NCBI GenBank assembly: GCA_913776675.1
Contig: CAJYRE010000553.1
Span: 1-6,351, forward strand
DNA from: Rhizobiaceae bacterium
GTDB lineage: Bacteria > Pseudomonadota > Alphaproteobacteria > Rhizobiales > Rhizobiaceae
Direction of reading: 5' to 3'
DNA length: 6,351 nt
A program made the position numbers and the translations under genes. This document shows, piece by piece, positions 5,604-6,351 of the stretch. Each line of letters opens with the position of its first letter. Position 1 is the stretch's first letter. The notes beneath the pieces are model-generated. The model was not told where the DNA came from. It did not search any database and worked only from the letters and a program-made list of their open reading frames with translations.

Positions 5604-6351
5604 TCATCGCATAAGGCGCACTGTGCCGTCGCCTGAGCCTGCGGTGCCACTGTAGGGGGCAACCTGCCACTTTGACGAATTCATGATCATCGTATTGACG
5701 ACCAAGGTGATTTTACTGGTCACATTTGTGGTGGAATTATAGGTCACATCGCGGTTGGGCAGATGGATGATGCCTTCAAGCGTTTCGCCATTGGAGCCAT
5801 TGAAAACATATTGCTGCTTGTTTGCATTGTTGCTGGCGTCGCTGGTTTTCTCAAACATCAACAAGCCGTTGTAAGGGCCAGAGGTGGGCGCGCTTGCGGT
5901 CATTGTGATGCCGCCATTCATGCGGATCTCGCTGTTGACGTCCGGGAAATAGAATGTCACGTTTTTAGCAATCACGGTTGAATTGCTGTTGATGATCATT
6001 CTGCCGCGAATGATGTGCAGCCCCGGCTGGAATGTAATCGTCGGGCTGCCGTTGAAGGTTGTATCACAATGCATTCCAGGCTTGATAGATTGCGTGCTGC
6101 CGTCCTGTGATCCGCTTGTGGTACACGTATTGGGCAACGTGGGTTCCGGCAAGGATGGGTATGGATCCGGTGAGACGGCGCAATTGGACGTGAGGTTGGT
6201 CAGTGTTCCGCCATTGCGAATGTAATTTGTTCCCTTCACGCAGAATTTTGCCGTATCCACTGTCGCGCCACCGTTCATGATGAAAGCTGGATTGGCTGTA
6301 GACGCCACATACACGGTGCAGTTTTTGGCGACCAGATTGGCACCGGAATTG
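5604..6351 (-). CDS. TadG-like / Flp-pilus-associated surface protein, C-terminal part (runs off right edge)
   Basis: The leftward frame is open from the window edge to TGA 5606-5604, giving 248 residues of a C-terminus. It opens inside the protein (NSGANLVAKNCT then VYVASTANP), so the start is outside; the GTG at 6314-6312 is internal. The sequence is Asn/Thr/Ser/Gly-rich with short repeated strand units such as FIMNGG, YIRNGG, EIRMNGG and ITFQPGLHIIRG, suggesting stacked beta strands. Five cysteines (KNCT, KFCVKG, SNCAVS, NTCTTS, MHCDTT) suggest an exported, disulphide-bonded protein. NVTFYFP, ITMTASAPTSGPYNGLLMFE and LEGIIHLPNRDVTYN recall the C-terminal part of rhizobial TadE/TadG-like pilus assembly proteins, whose N-terminal membrane segment would lie beyond the edge. 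The family name is recognition, not a search. A long hairpin follows the stop. Confidence 0.6.
   Translation of the reverse strand, partial: NSGANLVAKNCTVYVASTANPAFIMNGGATVDTAKFCVKGTNYIRNGGTLTNLTSNCAVSPDPYPSLPEPTLPNTCTTSGSQDGSTQSIKPGMHCDTTFNGSPTITFQPGLHIIRGRMIINSNSTVIAKNVTFYFPDVNSEIRMNGGITMTASAPTSGPYNGLLMFEKTSDASNNANKQQYVFNGSNGETLEGIIHLPNRDVTYNSTTNVTSKITLVVNTMIMNSSKWQVAPYSGTAGSGDGTVRLMR

Overview
The window looks like chromosomal DNA from an alphaproteobacterium of the rhizobial group (Rhizobiaceae, Agrobacterium/Allorhizobium/Rhizobium-like). The reasons are the adjacent ppx/gppA-type phosphatase and rlmE genes, a phosphatase with a long basic N-terminal extension, moderately GC-rich coding sequence, and a two-palindrome intergenic repeat resembling the mosaic repeats of rhizobia. 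The assignment rests on recognition, not on a search.

Layout, left to right. (1) The 5' part of a leftward gene for an exported metallo-beta-lactamase-fold hydrolase runs off the left edge. (2) A 203-base divergent promoter region carries two perfect 6-4-6 inverted repeats and a third imperfect dyad. (3) A rightward DHA2/MdtD-like MFS exporter gene follows. (4) It meets, tail to tail with only 3 bases between stop codons, a leftward cluster whose transcription order is ppx/gppA phosphatase, rlmE (23S rRNA U2552 2'-O-methyltransferase), then a small VOC-fold protein. (5) About 366 bases without a protein gene hold the ppx upstream region, a nested inverted repeat and a tRNA promoter. (6) A tRNA-Gln (anticodon CUG) with encoded CCA is read rightward. 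(7) A 278-base intergenic region holds a short hairpin, a RIME-like palindromic element and a strong 13-bp hairpin. (8) The 3' part of a leftward gene for a TadG-like/Flp-pilus-associated surface protein runs off the right edge.

How the genes may work together: ppx and rlmE pair a (p)ppGpp/polyphosphate-type phosphatase with a ribosome-maturation methyltransferase, so a joint link to growth-rate or stringent control is plausible but inferred. The VOC gene is 3 bases behind rlmE and is probably translated with it. The MFS exporter and MBL hydrolase share a divergent control region that could bind one regulator; no regulator gene is in the window.

Overall this is an ordinary housekeeping region. 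I found no defence system, CRISPR array, integrase, transposase or new multi-gene system. The points worth a second look are non-coding palindromes and the long basic extension on the phosphatase.
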